From assembly GCA_017631875.1 (NCBI GenBank), contig JAGBSL010000033.1, positions 1 through 64,000 on the forward strand: a stretch of DNA of 64,000 nucleotides, written 5' to 3'. The notes under the pieces were generated by a model. That model had not been told where the DNA came from. It saw only the letters and a program-made list of their open reading frames with translations, and made no database searches. A program made the position numbers and the translations under genes. Of the stretch, positions 63,329 through 64,000 are shown in pieces. Source of the DNA: Bacteroidales bacterium (GTDB lineage: Bacteria > Bacteroidota > Bacteroidia > Bacteroidales > UBA932). The first letter of the stretch is position 1. Each line of letters opens with the position of its first letter.

Positions 63329-63413
63329 ATGCATGAATATGAAAAAGCAAAGCTTCTGCTCACTAATCTTCATTGTGGAGATATATCACATTTCATATAT
63401 GGTTATTTTTATC

Positions 63414-63421
63414 TATCTTTG
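63414..63421 (+). promoter_or_regulatory. -7 promoter element for tyrS
   Basis: TATCTTTG, 67 bases before the ATG. Confidence 0.7.
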
Positions 63422-63435
63422 CAAGTTGCAAAGAG

Positions 63436-63461
63436 TTCTCTCGACTGCGCTCGAGATGACA
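63436..63461. repeat. Dispersed CGACTGCGCTC-type repeat, copy 2, in the tyrS leader
   Basis: Core TCTCGACTGCGCTCGAGA forms a 6-bp stem (TCTCGA / TCGAGA) and is followed by GATGACA, as in the copy at 38003-38029. It lies in the predicted 5' leader of tyrS. Confidence 0.65.
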
Positions 63462-63488
63462 GACAGAAAATAATAAAAAGATATAGAT

Positions 63489-64000
63489 ATGAAGAATTTT
63501 GTACAGGAACTCAAGTGGAGAGGCATGATCCAGGACATCATGCCGGGAACAGAGGAGAAGCTTATGGAAGGCTCGACCGCCGCTTACGTCGGCATCGACC
63601 CGACAGCTGACTCCCTCCACATCGGACATATGGTCAGCATCATGATCCTCAAGCACTTCCAGAACTGCGGCCACAAGCCTATCGCTCTCGTAGGTGGTGC
63701 AACAGGTATGATCGGTGACCCTTCAATGAAGTCACAGGAGAGAAACCTTCTCGACGAGGAGACTCTCAACCACAACGTGGCATGCATCAAGGCACAGCTC
63801 AGCAAGTTCCTTGACTTCGAGTCTGAGGCCCAGAACAAGGCAGAGCTCGTGAACAACTACGACTGGATGAAGAACTTCACATTCCTTGATTTCGCACGTG
63901 AGATCGGAAAGCACATCACAGTAAACTACATGATGGCGAAGGATTCAGTGAAGAAGAGACTCTCAGGCGAGGCTCGCGACGGTATGTCATTCACTGAGTT
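63489..64000 (+). CDS. tyrS: Tyrosyl-tRNA synthetase (5' part, runs off the window)
   Basis: The first 170 residues of a class I synthetase that charges tRNA-Tyr. It shows [15 protein letters not shown] with the HIGH motif and the following [11 protein letters not shown] block, with an N-terminus typical of TyrRS. The KMSKS motif and tRNA-binding end lie beyond the window. Confidence 0.94.
   Translation, partial: MKNFVQELKWRGMIQDIMPGTEEKLMEGSTAAYVGIDPTADSLHIGHMVSIMILKHFQNCGHKPIALVGGATGMIGDPSMKSQERNLLDEETLNHNVACIKAQLSKFLDFESEAQNKAELVNNYDWMKNFTFLDFAREIGKHITVNYMMAKDSVKKRLSGEARDGMSFTE

Noticed and set aside
63422..63488. T-box riboswitch in front of tyrS
   Set aside because: The leader is only about 60 nt, lacks a T-box sequence and a terminator, and its hairpin is a dispersed repeat.

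Overview
The window reads as a chromosomal segment of a Bacteroidetes bacterium, most likely a Bacteroidales. Supporting signs are the -7 promoter motif TAnnTTTG upstream of at least 26 transcription units, families largely confined to the phylum (DUF4293, PCMD domain, BACON domain, histone H1-like Hc1 protein), lipoproteins with Bacteroidetes-style signal peptides, and a remnant of a Bacteroides-type IS3 element. No rRNA, tRNA or CRISPR array was found. Genes are dense; the longest stretch without an intact gene is 55435-55954, which holds the IS3 remnant.

Layout. 1-7.9 kb: rpmH, ettA, a membrane AraC-type regulator, and a leuS-yitT-yitT operon. 7.9-12 kb: an operon of a SPOR lipoprotein and a degenerate M28 peptidase fused to a TonB C-terminal domain, divergent from capA-phoH. 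12-18.5 kb: gyrA with a TPR protein, divergent from a Clp ATPase, plus a 40-residue small-protein candidate. 18.5-25 kb: HAD phosphatase, AI-2E family permease, esterase, nucleoside phosphorylase, DUF4293 protein, fabF and a membrane LytTR regulator. 25-30.4 kb: a five-gene module (unknown, winged-helix AAA ATPase, MoxR ATPase, VWA protein, unknown), the least explained system here. 30.4-38 kb: sbcD-sbcC, prfA, tcdA and mazG, with a strongly structured intergenic segment between tcdA and mazG. 38-42.5 kb: acyl-CoA hydrolase/transferase, histone-like protein, rplY-pth, and a clostripain-family lipoprotein. 42.6-49.4 kb: DPP III-like lipoprotein, xerD, FKBP-pnuC-kinase-recR, corA. 49.7-59.3 kb: surface/secreted proteins (PCMD protein, M6 protease with two lipoproteins, IS3 scar, and a collagen-like BACON lipoprotein). 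59.5-64 kb: tpiA with a second M49-like lipoprotein, a DUF3990/HTH toxin-antitoxin-like pair, and the start of tyrS.

Beyond genes, the window carries a family of intergenic repeats made of consecutive short hairpins. Three copies show compensatory base changes in their stems. Many strong intrinsic terminators overlap stop codons, and several serve convergent genes. Most divergent gene pairs have back-to-back TAnnTTTG promoters; one pair (50687-50714) is arranged face to face.

Functionally the core is housekeeping: translation (rpmH, leuS, tyrS, prfA, ettA, pth, rplY), DNA topology and repair (gyrA, sbcCD, recR, xerD), and proteostasis (Clp, FKBP). It is interleaved with envelope lipoproteins and peptidases of a host- or polymer-associated lifestyle and a few accessory systems. 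All functional calls rest on motifs read by eye; no database search was possible.
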